From positions 12,718,337 through 12,782,336 of the forward strand of contig AP026538.1 in assembly GCA_026075535.2 (NCBI GenBank): 64,000 bases of DNA, given 5' to 3'. The notes below the pieces were generated by a model. That model saw only the letters and a list, made by a program, of their open reading frames with translations, made no database searches and was not told where the DNA came from. Source of the stretch: Tricholoma matsutake (lineage: Eukaryota; Basidiomycota; Agaricomycetes; Agaricales; Tricholomataceae). Position numbers and translations under genes: made by a program. How positions within the stretch are numbered: the first letter of the stretch is position 1; each line of letters starts with the position of its first letter. Positions 12,608-23,542 of the stretch are shown here, in pieces.

Positions 12608-13534
12608 CTGACATCTTACGAAACACAGGAAGCCATTAGTGGTATCAGGTGGCTCCCCATCCCATTCCCACTCTTCTCGTCGGTACTGGAAGAGGAGCAC
12701 TGCTGTTTTGAGGGTATCTGAAAACCCCTATTAAGGTGAGCATGTGAAAACAAAAGGAATGAAATAGAAACAGTAACCCTATCTTATTTAACAAAAGGGT
12801 GAAACTCATGATCATAGTATAGAGGAGTCGAGTAGGGGAATAATTGATAATAGGATTTTCATGAGAAATTTCGAATCTCATGGTCAATGCCAAATGTAAT
12901 TCTGGTTATTACTATGCTTGCATAATGTAATTTTTGTGCATTTGGTGTGGTTCTCTGTACTCAGGGATAACATTTAGCCTACAATTGCAAAGCAATATAT
13001 AAAGCTGTGCCTTCACACACAAAATACAAACTTCCTCAAGTCAATGAAACAAGTTAAACACCTGGCCAAACTTGTCAAGTAAACGGCATCAGCAAAACTC
13101 CAATGTCTTTTACTTTGAACTTTTGCTCCTTTGTCTTTTTGTCAGGGCTTTCACTTTCACTTTCACAACTTTTGGGACTTTTCCTTTGCACTTTTGAGAC
13201 TTTGTGTCTTCTACTTACCCAAAGTGCTTGGACTTTTTGTTCTGAGTTCTATTTATAGAATGAGGTTTGTTCCCTGGTTTAGCATGCTGTGGGAAAATGC
13301 CCATGATATTGTTGTGGTAAATGCCAAACTGTGATTTGGCTTGTTGATATTTTTGACTTGTCACGGTTACCTTGAACTTGAATGATGACTCAGAGCAAGC
13401 CAACAAGGCTGCATCTCATAGCTCTAGACTTCCAGTGCCAGTGCCAATCAGAGGCCACCTCCAGTAACCACCTCAATGTCCACTGCTCACATCATCATGA
13501 AGAGGGAAACAGGTGAGTTGGTCAACTTCCATTT

Positions 13535-13700
13535 TTACATTACAAGATTCTTCCATAATGTGGATATTGGCCACCACCTTGACTGTGTTCCATCTGCAAT
13601 GTGGATATTGGTCACTACCTTGACTATATTGCAGGCAGTTTTTATTTATTTTTACATTACAAGTATTTTCCATAACGTGGTTATTGGCCACTGCTTTGTC
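13535..13700. repeat. imperfect internal repeat, ATAATGTGGATATTGG units
   Basis: The phrase (A/C)ATAA(T/C)GTGG(A)TATTGG(C/T)CAC occurs three times (about 13554, 13597, 13672). TTTTTACATTACAAG precedes the first and third units. It is a short degenerate tandem array with no recognised function. Confidence 0.6.
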
Positions 13701-13786
13701 TTCTCTCAATAGATCAGACTCGGATTACCTCTTTCCTACCCCCACCATCATGGTGATCACTTCCTACACCAAATCATTGTCAACAA

Positions 13787-14062
13787 AAGCCCTCATCACC
13801 ACAATGAGGCATTCATCCTTCCGGGGTGTGATGTAGTTGCATCCCCCTAATGCTTGCCCTTGGCAATGAGTCGTTTCTCCTGCAAAACATGTAAGCCCTC
13901 AGAAGTTTGAGGCTGCCATCTTGGGATCTTCACTGGTACTGGAACCTCATCATCAATGGGAAACCCCTCCTCCACAATGGGGCTTTCATTTTCTTCCATG
14001 GGTGTGATGTAGTTGCATCCCCCTAATGCTCACCCTTGGTGATGAGTCATTTCTCCTGCACA
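13787..14062. repeat. direct repeat of about 100 bp
   Basis: A block containing GGTGTGATGTAGTTGCATCC and CCCTAATGCT, then CCTTGG, ATGAGTC and TTTCTCCTGCA, occurs at about 13787-13882 and again at 13963-14062. The copies differ mainly by transitions. Neither copy shows a convincing open frame. Confidence 0.65.
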
Positions 14063-14110
14063 TTGTCAACTCAGGAAAACTCGGTCATGACGTGTGAAGC
14101 AGCAGCCTGC

Positions 14111-15292
14111 TGATGATACTCAACCTGGGAAAACCACCAAAACAGCCAATGAGGCAATCAATGATATTTGCGATGAGTCAGAGGAAGGGAGTGAGATGTT
14201 CTGAATGTTTGTGGTCCAACCTATGGGAAGATAACTAGTTGGTACTAGTCATGAAGGTAGTGCTATAGGAGATGAAGGTGTTTGGCATGGTCCGATTGAG
14301 TATCGATCGATATCAAGGATGATCGATGAGATCGATGGTGAACAATGGTCGATGTGTGAATTCCAAGGACCTTTCGATAGGTCGATAGTATATGAAGACT
14401 ATAGCCGATGGCTAGGAAGTGTTGGAATAGTTGCTAGTGCTAACAATCAGAGGATCATAGGAAGATCGAGGGCGATGATGGTCACAGAGGTTTCTCGTTG
14501 ATCCAGAAAACTCATAGAAGTTTAGATTGTTTTAGAGGATAGATCTGATTCTTAGAACTTGATATGAGATGATAGGTGAAGATGATTTCTTTTATTTCCA
14601 AGTAGATACTACAGAGTTTTATATGTTTTAAAGAACTTCCTAAAACAGAATGAGAAACATGTGTAGAACATGAGGCAAAAGATATGAGTTAAGGCACAAG
14701 GCCAAAAAGGAGACTGGAATCCAAACAAGAAAGATATATATCATATGATGAAAGAGTAATAAAGGTATAGAACTAAAAGGGGACTGTCCTTTGTGTATAA
14801 ACCGCGCTAAGTCTCGCAATAATTCATCCAGCAGGTTCTGTGCATGATAGGGACTTGGAACGAGGCTGATCTACTATCAGCAGGTTTGAGCACGAGTTGG
14901 AATACTTCCTGGCGCATGGTATTCCACCATATAGATAACAAATGCGGCACCCGATGTCGCTTGCAGTCTCTCAATATTGATTGATAATGCTCAACAATGT
15001 TGGATGATGGTCAACGATGTTTGATCCTGTTCGCGGTTGTTCGAGGTTGATTGGGGATGTTCAATGTTTGTTTAGAGGGATCTTAGGGCGTTTCGAGGTA
15101 GTCCTAAAGTTGTGCGATGTGGTTTCTAAGTACGATCGATGTCACTGGTGATGTTTTGATGTGGTCGATACGATATCGTGATCGATAGACTGGGTCGCGC
15201 TGCATCTGGGACGTCGTAGGAGTTAGCTGATGTTATTAGAATATGGTTAGAATGGTGTATCGGCCTTTGAGCCGAGGAGACAACCTATCACC
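14111..15292 (+). repeat. R1 repeat copy 1 (full length, about 1.2 kb)
   Basis: Starts TGATGATACTCAACC and ends GAGACAACCTATCACC, the same ends seen in copy 3 (33891-35315); copy 2 (30236-31020) keeps only the left two thirds. It contains a TATA-like TGTATAAACCGCGC (about 14796) followed by a conserved block ending in GGTATTCCACC, and later a GCGGCACCCGATG segment. TG...TATCA ends and a promoter-like core suggest a solo LTR or a short non-autonomous retroelement, but no target duplication was found. It is rich in CGAT motifs that have become TGAT/CAAT in the other copies. Class uncertain. Confidence 0.65.
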
Positions 15293-15605
15293 ACTAGCCC
15301 AAGTATGTGGGCCCTCAAGGACGTGGTCTAGGACGTGATGCGTGTGTGTAGATACAGTCGACTTGAAAGCAGAGTCAGTGTGCATTCTATCAATCACACC
15401 CAATATTTATACAATGCTGCTATTTTTTATTGTGATATTCGCAGATGCATTGACAGCTGCATTCTTGTTTATGGCTTATTATTTGGTGTTTATATTGTCT
15501 GTCATTTCGGTGCCTACCATCTTGATCAGGCTTCGTAGATGGGTCAGATCAGGCATGTCTTTTCACCACTGGTGCAAAGATATAAGCACTGAAGAGATGT
15601 TCTTA
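15293..15605. other. short spacer with a weak membrane-protein-like frame
   Basis: A 101-codon plus-strand frame beginning at 15342 encodes a long hydrophobic run (about residues 22-62) followed by a basic stretch RLRRWVRSG. It overlaps the inverted-repeat element starting at 15606 and has no recognised homologue. It may be a chance frame or an exon fragment. Confidence 0.2.
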
Positions 15606-16503
15606 CACTGGGGGAAATACACCATGTGCCCAGTGGAAACATTGTAATCACAGTGTGATCTAATATAGTATTTATTTTCTCATGTACTTAACAGAACCAT
15701 AGAAAGTAACCATTTATTATGGTCTCAAAATGTGATCTCAGTGTATCTAGCAGTCACATTCTGGCCACATATATAATGGGATTACTCTATCCATATAGAA
15801 CCACAGAGCACTCATTCTGGATCCACAAAGAATTGAGTGGCTCATTATATTCATTATGGAATCACAATGTAATCAAAATGTGTTTGCTGGAAACACAGTA
15901 AACTACATTTGAAATGTAAGCTACTATGTGATACTGGGGCACATGGGTGAATACATATGTAAGAACATATTGTCTGTGTTTACCTTTAGATCAGTGTGTG
16001 AGGTGAGTGTAAATGGAAAACTAATTTATAGTTTTTTTTGCAATTTTTTTACAATGTGTCCAGAATGCCACCCTTGGGCATATTGTAAATGATGTTGTTA
16101 TGTTACTGGCAGACAAAGGGATGTTACATGATAATCATATTTGAATGATGTAACTCATGACTTTACACTGTGCCTTGCAGTTTGCTGCCTGGTATCATGA
16201 AATAACACATTGTGTTCTAAACATGATGTTATTTATCATGTAATGTGTTATGGATTTCGTGTGTGAGAGGTGGACACATAGTGAACACATTCAAAACATG
16301 TCCACCATGGGAGAGGTTGGCACATCTGTCTTGCATGAGGATTGCAATCAAAATTGAGTTATACTGTATTCATCACATGTATCCAGAATGCTTTTCTGAT
16401 TACTAGTTGGAATAGGGATACTATAACCATAGTAATAACAGTCAAAATGTTTTTAACATTACTTCAACATAATATAAGAGAATATATTTTGAACAACATC
16501 TAA
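15606..16503 (+). repeat. left 898-bp terminal inverted repeat arm
   Basis: Pairs with 19770-20669. The arm contains many short subterminal motifs, notably CATTCTGG and its complement CCAGAATG (about 15755, 15812, 16072, 16383), plus GGAAACA motifs. It ends inward at AACAACATCTAA. Confidence 0.9.
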
Positions 16504-16889
16504 ATGGTCAATGCAGCCACATTGAAAAGAAACATTGAAAATGAGAAACCAATAGTGTTCTGGCAAACATGGTAAAAATATTAAAGAGACATGATAAGTG
16601 TGAGCCATATCTTCCAATGGATTTTGGATCAAAATGGAAAGTAAGTCTCATGGTTCATTTGGAACATTCAGCTTGATCACACAACCTGTACCACAGTCCA
16701 CCACTTCTGTCTACCAGCCTGTCTGCCAGCACCACCACTTCTGTCTACCAGCCTGTCTGCCAGCACCACCACTTCCGTCTATAAGCACCTCTACTCCACC
16801 TACACCCAGCACCACCACTCCCATGCCCCACTCCCACAGCAGCAAGAACCAGTGCTGGCTGCAAACAAGTCATTTTGGATGCAATGCGA

Positions 16890-16917
16890 GCCCAAACGAT
16901 GCAACCATCGTTTGGGC
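16890..16917. repeat. R2 hairpin 1: GCCCAAACGATG palindrome
   Basis: Perfect 12-bp arms GCCCAAACGATG / CATCGTTTGGGC around a CAAC loop. Followed by TAGATATGTTTTTTG, a T-rich tract, CTAACTAA and TACTAG, an intron-like order. Confidence 0.9.
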
Positions 16918-17695
16918 CCTAGATATGTTTTTTGTTTTTTGTTTTTTTGCTTGTGTTTATCAATCAACTAACTAAATGGTTTTCTTTATTTTTTGGGATC
17001 TAAACTACTAGTGATGACAGACCCAGACATGAGACACACCATGACCCCAGATGCTGGACTAACCCCCTCCTCCCCATCCAAATGGGGTGTGAGGCTGTCG
17101 ACATGGGCTATGAGGGTGCAGAGGGATGCTGGGAGACCCCAGAAGGGGATACCTGCCCGGTAAGCACCCAGCAACCCCCATACACATGCCATGTCACACT
17201 GACCCCCAAAACCACCTCAAAGAGAGTTCCACAACAATGCTGAACACCACCCATCCCCACCACTGCAAGCACCTGCTTGCAGGTTGGGTAGGGCGAGTGG
17301 ATGATGGTAGCCACTGATGATGAAGAGGAACGAGCACCAGGGCCCCACCATGATGATGAACAACCCCAGGACCCCACAACAACGGTGAGGCAACGACCCC
17401 AGGATGCCCAATGATGACCCTGGCACTGGCACTGGCACCAACACACCAAACAATGCCCTGCAGGCCCCAGCACTACCCACCCAAGGCACCGGGTTCCAAA
17501 CAACACACCACCCATTTCCAGGCCCATGAGCAACTGCTCGTGGGGTGGATCACAGGTGGCATACTGGCTATGAGGGGAATGACAAACAGAGTTAAGACAA
17601 CACTTGCTGCACCTGCAAGCATGACCACAGCAGCATCCTGACCCACCACCATAAATGACTGCTGGGAATGGGGTGGGGACAACAACAATAATGAC

Positions 17696-17921
17696 TGTTA
17701 AACAGAATAGATGACCAGACTGAGGATTAAACCCAGGTTCTCCTGGACATATACCAGATGGTCTGACCAACTGAGCTATCAGGTCTTATAGGGTTCAACA
17801 GAACAAGGATACCATATAACCAGACACGGATTGCTACAACTATCACATCACATTTTAGTGTGTGTGTGTGCAAACTATGGTCTGTTAAGTACTGATTAAG
17901 CAGTGACAGATTATATAATCC
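17696..17921 (-). repeat. 226-bp insertion carrying a tRNA-like sequence
   Basis: Absent from copy g of the same module, which reads straight through (about 58167). Flanked by a 9-bp near-duplication, AATAATGAC at 17687-17695 and AACAATGAC at 17922-17930. It contains the tRNA-like cloverleaf at 17713-17785, a short TG repeat (17858-17870), and a GATTATATAATC palindrome at one end. The tRNA part is at the 3' end in its own orientation, unlike a standard SINE with a 5' tRNA head, so the class is unclear. Confidence 0.7.
17713..17785 (-). tRNA. tRNA-like cloverleaf, Ile(UAU)-like, probably a pseudogene
   Basis: On the minus strand the 73 nt fold as a cloverleaf. The acceptor GACCTGA pairs with TCTGGTC with one T-T mismatch. 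The D arm contains TAGCTCAGTTGGTC (A box). The anticodon stem TCTGG/CCAGG encloses the 7-nt loop TATATGT, giving anticodon UAU. The T arm CTGGG-TTTAATC-CTCAG supplies the B box. Position 33 is A instead of the conserved U, and no T-run terminator follows. Together with its place inside a small insertion, this suggests a retroposed or decayed copy. Confidence 0.55.
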
Positions 17922-18256
17922 AACAATGACCACCATGACCACAACTACAATGGGAACAGTGAGGTGGGCAGGGTCTACAGGGATGACACAAGACGAGAGG
18001 GAAACAAAGAGGAGCGGGAACAAGGCCCAGGAGATCTCGATGTCTCCTGCGCCATAAGTAAGTTTTTTTTCTTTTCTTTTTGTCCCTGTGACAGATGACT
18101 GGCAATGACAGTGACCCAGCACCAGCCCCAGATGACGATGCCCATGGCACCAGACCCCTCTGCTACGAGCAACTGCTCGTAGGGGGCAAGGCTGGTGCAT
18201 ATGAGCCAACAGCAGCGGGGAAGGGGAGTGATGCCAAGAAATGACATGATGAGACA

Positions 18257-18285
18257 GCCCAAACGATGCGCATCATCGTTTGGGC
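18257..18285. repeat. R2 hairpin 2: GCCCAAACGATG palindrome
   Basis: 12-bp arms around CGCAT; the inner ATGCGCAT is also palindromic. Followed by ATAGATATTTTTTTC and a T-rich run with TACTAAC. Confidence 0.9.
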
Positions 18286-18329
18286 CATAGATATTTTTTT
18301 CTTCTTTCTTTTTGTGTTTTGTTTTACTA

Positions 18330-18485
18330 ACTTTTTGGCCCTTCTCCCTCCTCTCCCTCTCCTGCCCCCCCTCTTCCCTTCTCTGCCTTCCCCTCACTCT
18401 CTCCTCTCTCCTCTCTCCCCTCCTCTCTCCCCTCCCCCTTACTCCCTTTCACTTCATGCCTCACTCCCCTCTCCCTCACTCCCTT
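18330..18485 (+). repeat. about 150-bp polypyrimidine tract
   Basis: Almost pure C/T on the plus strand (CCCTTCTCC, CTCTCTCC repeats). The same tract occurs in copy g at 58583-58735. Long mirror-like purine/pyrimidine tracts can form triplex structures; here it is a fixed part of the repeat module. Confidence 0.85.
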
Positions 18486-18591
18486 TTATACTCATTATTT
18501 ACACTGTATATAATTTCAAATATAATGTCACTTTGAAATTCTCAGAGGATTGTTATGCTTTTTGCTAGTGATTGTAATGTAGCTCATTAAT

Positions 18592-19430
18592 TAGTGTTGA
18601 AGGGTCCAGTCCATGGGACCGAAAAAAAGACCGAAATTGGACTGAATTGGACCGGAAAAGACTGGACCAGTGGTCTATCTATGGACCGGTCTTTTGCAGT
18701 TCAGTTAGCAGTCTTTCCATTTTGAAAAATGTTGTAAAACCAAAGAAAACCAGTCTAAACAGGTTAGGACCAATTTTATCGTGGGAACATATATTGGACC
18801 ATGTTCTCACATAAAATCCGGCAAATTCGACCTCTGGTTCATAAAACATGGTTAAGAATTGAGCAAGATATAACCAAATCTATTTTTGTATGAGTATTTT
18901 GTTGTATCAGATTGATTTTCATTTCATCTTACTCATATGTTGATCATCTGCTTGATTCTATTAATGATCATAGGACTAACATGTATAATAATACTCCCAC
19001 CATTTGTCAATGCATGCTATGCATCACATAATTTATGGTTGTCACATTACATTTCTTGGTGTTCAGCACGAGTCATTCAGTAGATGTATTTTTATATTGA
19101 TCATAGCCAAGTCAAATCTTGATGAAATGTCTTAAAAGTTAAACAGAATGATGGGGAATTACAATGTCTATCCATATGTACAGTGGTTATAAGGTCCGGG
19201 TAATATTTGCTAAGATACATATGGGTTATATTAATACGACAAATTTCACAACAAAACATCGGTCTGAACCAGTCTTAACTGGTCTTTTTCGGTCTTTTAA
19301 CCGGAAAGGACCGGTCCTAGGTGGTCCAGTTCGGTTCTAGCAGTATCTGGGGCGGTCCTGGACTGGTTTAGGTTGTGGTCTTTACATTTTTGGGTCAAAA
19401 AACCGAACCGGACTGGACCCTTAAACACTA
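18592..19430. mobile_element. hAT-type MITE, copy 1 (839 bp)
   Basis: Termini TAGTGTTGAAGGGTCCAGTC and, in reverse complement, TAGTGTTTAAGGGTCCAGTC. The 8-bp target duplication TCATTAAT lies at 18584-18591 and 19431-19438. Copy g of the host repeat has the empty site with a single TCATTAAT (58832-58839), which proves the insertion. The interior is rich in GACCGG/CCGGTC motifs near both ends. No coding capacity. Confidence 0.92.
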
Positions 19431-19769
19431 TCATTAATACTAAGTGTTAGTTGATGGAAATACCAGCTAAGACACAGGCACTACCTCCCTTTTGTACATG
19501 AACAGTCAACTAATTCCAGATGAAACTGATCACTTGTTGGTAGTATTTACTGTGAAGATATCATGTTCAAGACAATATTGGACATTTTAGATATTAGTTA
19601 CTCTTTTGTCATTCTTTCATCATCTCTCTTAGTAGTAGTTACATTTGATTTGCTTAGTTTACTTCACCTGGCACCAAGGTAAGCCTACAACCTATGCACA
19701 CATATATATAACTTTAAGTAGATCTTAGAGGACTTGTTCAAGGCTTTAGCCATGGCCCAATTGGACAAG

Positions 19770-20669
19770 TTAGATGTTGTTCAAAATATATTCTCTTATA
19801 TTATGTTGAAGTAATGTTAAATACATTTTGACTGTTATTACTATGGTTATAGTATCCCTATTCCAAATAGTAATCAGAAAAGCATTCTGGATACATGTGA
19901 TGAATACAGTATAACTCAATTTTGATTGCAATCCTCATGCAAGACAGATGTGCCAACCTCTCCCATGGTGGACATGTTTTGAATGTGTTCACTATGTGTC
20001 CACCTCTCACACATGAAATCCATAACACATTACATAATAAATAACATCATGTTTAGAACATAATGTGTTACTTCATGATACCAGGCAGCAAACTGCAAGG
20101 CACAGTGTAAAATCATGAGTTACATCATTCAAAATATGATTATCATGTAACATCCCTTTGTCTGCCAGTAACATAACAACATCATTTACAATGTGCCCAA
20201 GGGTGGCATTCTGGACACATTGTAAAAAAATTGCAAAAAAAATTATAAATTAGTTTGCCATTTACACTCACCTCACACACTGATCTAAAGGTAAACACAG
20301 ACGATATGTTCTTATGTATGTATTCACCCATGTGCCCCAGTATCACATAGTAGCTTACATTTCAAATGTAGTTTACCGTGTTTCCAGCAAACACATTTTG
20401 ATTACATTGTGATTACATAATGAATATAATGAGCCACTCAATTCTTTGTGGATCCAGAATGAGTGCTCTGTGGTTCTATATGGAGCAGAATAATCCCATT
20501 ATATATGTGGCCAGAATGTGACTGCTAGATACACTGAGATCACATTTTGAGACCATAATAAATGGTTACTTTCTATAGTCCTGTTAAGTACATGAGAAAA
20601 TAAATACTATATTAGATCACACTGTGATTACAATGTTTCCACTGGGAACATGGTATATTTCCCCCGGTG
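19770..20669 (-). repeat. right 900-bp terminal inverted repeat arm
   Basis: Reverse complement of 15606-16503 with scattered substitutions. Its inner border TTAGATGTTGTTC directly follows GGACAAGT, which is also where homology with the arm-less copy g stops. Confidence 0.9.
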
Positions 20670-20672
20670 TTA

Positions 20673-21060
20673 CCTATATCATCACCTTACATATTGTGTT
20701 TTGTTAGCAGTGGTGTACAGTCCCCTACTCCAGATTGGAGTGACTGTGACATGCTCAACCCACCATGCCTTAATTAATAGGACAATACTTCAAATATCCA
20801 AACACTAGCATGCTTCCAAAAGACAAAAGTGTTCTCTATGCAAACAAACCGACAGAAATACTATTCATCTGCAGTCTTCGTATTATCACACACTTGTATC
20901 ATGTCTCTTGGCTTTTCCTTCCTAGCTTCCTTGTGCTTTGTGGTCCTGTAGCCTGCTTTTTGTTTCAATGTGATCTTCTTTGGTTGCTCATCGAGGTATG
21001 TTTGTGCTTTCAGAGCCTACACATGGTTATAAATGTGACACACACATTTGCAGAGAGTCA
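20673..21060. other. spacer, nothing recognised
   Basis: AT-rich sequence between the inverted-repeat element and the orphan-family relic. No convincing gene or repeat was seen. A 3' segment of the relic may extend into it. Confidence 0.3.
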
Positions 21061-21644
21061 ATACCTACTGTGCCCAAATTTGGTGTCTAAAAGTGCCATA
21101 GAATGCAGTACCACCAACATTTTGCATTGCTTACCTCTGATTGGGTCTAACCTGATTGGAACAACCATGAAAGATAACTGAATTTCAACAACATCACCTT
21201 TCCTGAACATTTGGGGACCACACGACTTGAACCTAATAAGCATTTTAACAATGGAAATTTATTGATAATTTTTACAAGAACACCATCTGGGTCAACATTT
21301 TCTTGAAATGGGATGCTCTCAAGACATGAGCTGTCTCTGATTGGTGTAAAATAGCGATTCAATGCATCAAGTGATGGATCATCTACACTGGTTAAGGTCC
21401 AAGTGTTCAGTTCTCCATGCGCAAATGACCAATCAAACATTCTGTATATTTTGTTGACAGCTGCCATCACTTTGCCAAAGTTCACAGTGTTCAATCCAAT
21501 AACAGTGACACCCTGGCGAAGATAGTGATATACAGTAGCTGGCATCCTGCATACAGTAAGCTTCAAGAAACACAAATGCCATCCTGCATACTTAGGTATT
21601 TTTTCAACAGGAGGGAGTGTCATTCCTGTTAGAACCCCTTGCAC
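21061..21644 (-). pseudogene. relic of an Agaricomycete orphan protein family
   Basis: The minus strand encodes EKIPKYAGWHLCFLKLTV, then YHYLRQGVTVIGLNTVNF, MFDWSFAHGELNTWTLTSVD and YFTPIRDSSCLESIPFQENV (about 21300-21630). After a frame change it encodes PQMFRKGDVVEIQLSFMVVP and KMLVVLHSMALLDTKF (21065-21215). I recall this order from multicopy hypothetical proteins of Agaricomycetes, ending in a KMxVVLRSxALLD motif. Their function is unknown and they often sit near transposons. The two parts are in different frames and the middle is disturbed, so this copy is broken. Confidence 0.6.
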
Positions 21645-23542
21645 TGCAAAAATGGCCTCTTGTAAATCACCCTTGGGTTCTTCTTTCTTTAATCATAAAT
21701 GTCTCCTCCCGAGTCATTACATATGTAGCGCGCTGGCATGGCAGAGCCTGCTACCTTGCCTCCTTCTGTCCCATCTCAGTCTGAAATGGGATCACGACCT
21801 ATTCATCTCCACCCAACCTCTCCTTTTTTTTGTTTCCAATCAGTTGTTGTCACATGCCCATGGTTATTGTTAACATTACAACAAGTACAAACATTGAGTG
21901 CCCTTTGGCCCGTACTCGTTTGTCAATATTCTTCTCCCCTGCTCACTTGGAGTCCCATCGGAGGTGGGGTAGAGGGTCTGGGACTAGAGCCCAAATTCCA
22001 TCTGATGATGCAACCATCCAAACTACCTTATCTTGTCTCTTGTGTATCATCCTGACCTCTCCTATTTTTTTTACTTTTTTTTGTTTCTTTTAAGGATCAC
22101 CTCCTTTCTTCTGTCTCATCCCTTCTTCTCTCATCATGAATCCTTTTCACCCATTCAGTGAGTCTGTGCCCCAATACTTTCCCTCTGCTTATTATTCTCC
22201 TAAGTGCTGTCATTCAAATGAGCTTGTCAAATGGCATTAGCCACCTCTTTTTTGCAGGAACTCAATTGTTTAAACTCTTCCCTTAGTGTCCGAGGTCACT
22301 GAAACCTGAGTCTAATGTCCATTCCTAAAGTCCATTCATCAGGTCCTCAGCATCTGAGATCACTGCAAACTAAAGTCCTAGTCCATCTGTAAGTCCAAAT
22401 TCTTCTCTCCTTGTCTCCCTACTCCACTGCAAATCCGTTATCCAGATATCTGTACTCGACTGCCTGTCTAGGACTTTCCTCATTCACTGCCGCCTGGAGA
22501 GCCTGGATGACATCTCCCAAATACAGGTGGTACCTGGACGAGTTGTGAGTTGCCAGAATGGGTTTTCCATCTGGTTCCAACGTGATGATGAAGCTTGGCT
22601 GACTGACACACAAGGAGATACTGGCAGACTCTGCACAGAGCCAAAGACAATCGAAATTTTTCTCATTTCTTTTTTGATGGCAATCACAATTGAGTTATTT
22701 TTTCCCCATCACTAGTATGTAGTCCATCTTTGCTTGGCAGAGATAATCATCGTGGTGCACAGAATTTTGTTTCTACCCTCTTCCCCATAGCTAAAGTATG
22801 CATCTATAAAGATGCACCAACCCACCCTTGTACCCATGGCATCAATTTAACCCAATCAGCCCCTGATCACAACCTACCTATATGTTTTTTTGATAGGACA
22901 CTCAACATACATACCATACGCACACATTCTAAACATAAAGTACCCTGTTCACACAATAAGAGCTAATACACCTTTTCCAATGTAAAGTACCCTGTTCACA
23001 CAATAAGAACTCATACACCTCCTAATAAGATCTAAATATAAATAAAAAATGGCTCAAAAACAGAAGTGCTGCAGCAATGATAGAGTGCATGAGACATTCA
23101 CTGAGCTCTGAGGACTATACCTCCTTCTCAATACTGAGAACTCAGAACTACTTTTCATGGAGTAGGGCATTCCTTCCATCAACCATCTTGGGTGTTGTTC
23201 ACACCCCACCTCTAAACACATGAGAAAGTTGCCAGCCTAGGTTCATTTCTTGTGTTTCCGATGGTTTCCATAACTAACTACATAATCATCACCATGGCTG
23301 GGCTCCACACACATGCCACTCTGCTATCCATACATGGCCGGACATGGACAGCCATGTCCATTTGACATCGTGAAATATGACATGGTGGGTTTCAAACTCA
23401 TGGTGTTAGGATGAGTCAACAATGGTAAACACAGTGCTATATTGTCCAAGTGCCAAGGGACATTGGCTGACTTGATGAGGAATGTCAACATATGTTTGTT
23501 CCTTCTGCGTTCTGCTCCTGATATCCTTCCATGTCCTGCAGA
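21645..23542. other. gene-poor stretch
   Basis: T- and C-rich sequence without a recognised product. A minus-strand frame at 22419-22613 (residues such as LEPDGKPILATHNSSRYHLY) looks coding-like and may be an exon fragment of an unknown protein. A tandem duplication at 22937-23020 is listed separately. Confidence 0.3.
22937..23020. repeat. tandem duplication of about 40 bp
   Basis: TAAAGTACCCTGTTCACAC followed by AATAAGAGCTAATACACCT occurs at 22937 and again at 22982, with one or two substitutions. Confidence 0.75.

Larger units (their letters stand above)
12608..14110. other. non-coding stretch with local duplications
   Basis: No gene recognised. A TATA-like AATATATAAAGC lies near 12994 on the plus strand, followed by T-rich sequence with repeated ACTTTT motifs (13100-13250) and CTATTTATAG at 13248; this could be the remains of an LTR or promoter. 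Two internally duplicated blocks follow and are listed separately. Confidence 0.35.
16604..18583 (-). repeat. R2 module copy b, in reverse orientation
   Basis: Matches copy g (57165-58810) at high identity and the forward copies at 32.6 and 35.8 kb. It contains two GGGCCCAAACGATG palindromes, GAGCAACTGCTC palindromes at about 17528 and 18165, an intron-like segment GTAAGT...GTGACAG at 18058-18094, and a long pure-pyrimidine tract. Long frames are open on the minus strand because the sequence is GC-rich and repetitive. They are low in complexity (PYEQLLV, PHEQLLM come from the palindromes) and are not accepted as genes. Confidence 0.75.
15606..20669. mobile_element. 5-kb element with 900-bp terminal inverted repeats and TTA target duplication
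   Basis: The ends are CACTGGGGGAAATACACC and, in reverse complement, CACCGGGGGAAATATACC. They are flanked by TTA on both sides (15603-15605 and 20670-20672). The two arms (15606-16503 and 19770-20669) are reverse complements along their whole length. A 3-bp duplication with CACTR termini fits CACTA-type or possibly PIF/Harbinger-type elements. No transposase is present, so it is non-autonomous. The loop holds an R2 module, a tRNA-like insertion and a hAT MITE. Confidence 0.85.

Noticed and set aside
14111..15292. R1 as a Helitron
   Set aside because: The 3' end lacks CTRR with a preceding hairpin, the 5' end is TG rather than TC, and no Rep/helicase sequence occurs.
16986..17192. minus-strand frame next to the intron-like tract
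   Set aside because: Part of the R2 repeat, shared with copies c, d and g without frame conservation.
20810..21181. 123-codon plus-strand frame with hydrophobic segments
   Set aside because: Overlaps the minus-strand orphan-family relic, which has clear motif support; the plus frame is its shadow in part.
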